Source: a virus. Taken from it: DNA of 64,000 nucleotides. The position numbers and the translations under genes are program-made. Under the pieces are notes generated by a model. The model saw nothing but the letters and a program-made list of their open reading frames with translations. It made no database searches and had not been told where the DNA came from. Below, piece after piece: positions 63,989 through 64,000 of the stretch; positions within the stretch are counted from its first letter, which is position 1; each line of letters begins with the position of its first letter. The stretch is taken from positions 1-64,000 of IMG/VR virus record IMGVR_UViG_3300047550_003482; one strand, 5' to 3'.

Positions 63989-64000
63989 AGTATAGCACTA
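63989..64000 (-). promoter_or_regulatory. Partial sigma70 promoter at window edge
   Basis: TATACT (63994-63989) with the shared GTATTTCTAGTGAACAG leader; the -35 lies beyond the window. Confidence 0.7.

Overview
The window looks like part of a large, AT-rich, strictly lytic tailed-phage genome with T4/marine-myovirus-like character, infecting a Gram-negative, probably proteobacterial, host. The basis is dense, mostly overlapping small genes, a tRNA cluster, T4-like nucleic-acid enzymes (DNA ligase, RNA ligase, polynucleotide-kinase-type P-loop protein, dCMP deaminase), GIY-YIG and HNH endonucleases, TAAATA-type late-promoter motifs, consensus sigma70 promoters, and many short proteins of types common in phages. 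No integrase, plasmid replication gene, rRNA, CRISPR array or insertion sequence was seen. Host identity is an inference: the omega-, IF-1-, bS21-, IscU- and Clp-like proteins resemble proteobacterial versions.

Layout. 0-1.8 kb: tRNA genes (CAT, Ile, Phe, Thr, Gln, Ser, Arg) around an iscU gene, with two candidate structured RNAs. 1.9-4.6 kb: three genes for exported or membrane proteins. 4.7-9.4 kb: TilS, tRNA-Leu, HNH, FkbM-type methyltransferase, GT32, an RNA polymerase omega homologue, and a DUF2828/Ro-like vWA protein with a candidate Y-like RNA just upstream. 9.4-14 kb: small membrane proteins and lipoprotein, zincin, GIY-YIG, phosphatase, P-loop kinase, small genes. 14-26.3 kb (minus): fibre-like repeat protein, IscA, then eleven consecutive genes whose products begin with the same short M-K/R-x-x-E-hydrophobic tag followed by unrelated cargo (GH19, GNATs, two ADP-ribosyltransferase-like proteins, NUDIX, amidoligase, superoxide dismutase). 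26.3-33 kb (minus): IF-1, AbrB-like protein, GIY-YIG, nucleotidase, dCMP deaminase, phosphoesterase, bL12-CTD-like protein. 33-50.6 kb (mostly minus): early-type accessory genes in small transcription units with near-identical sigma70 promoters, including two Ala/Trp repeat genes, RNA ligase, and an expanded MNERI...FGVE paralogue family. 50.7-58 kb: ClpP, a tagged 504-aa protein, SprT-like protein, ClpS, Hsp20, bS21, ClpX and a large membrane protein. 58-64 kb: DNA ligase and further early-type genes including a MESH1/SpoT-like HD hydrolase.

How the genes may work together. (1) The tagged cluster reads as a set of capsid-packaged, injected proteins modelled on T4 internal proteins and Alt; most tags contain or are followed by an (I/L/V)-x-E motif like the T4 prohead-protease site. 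(2) The phage carries parts that could retune host gene expression: omega, IF-1, bS21, bL12-CTD-like protein, TilS plus a CAT-anticodon tRNA, eight tRNAs and a ppGpp-hydrolase-like HD protein. (3) Ten genes lack a Shine-Dalgarno and instead have TAAATA 4-7 nt before the start codon, suggesting leaderless late mRNAs. (4) It has its own proteostasis set (ClpX, ClpP, ClpS, Hsp20) and Fe-S parts (IscU, IscA). Functions are homology-level calls made by eye; nothing was computed or searched.
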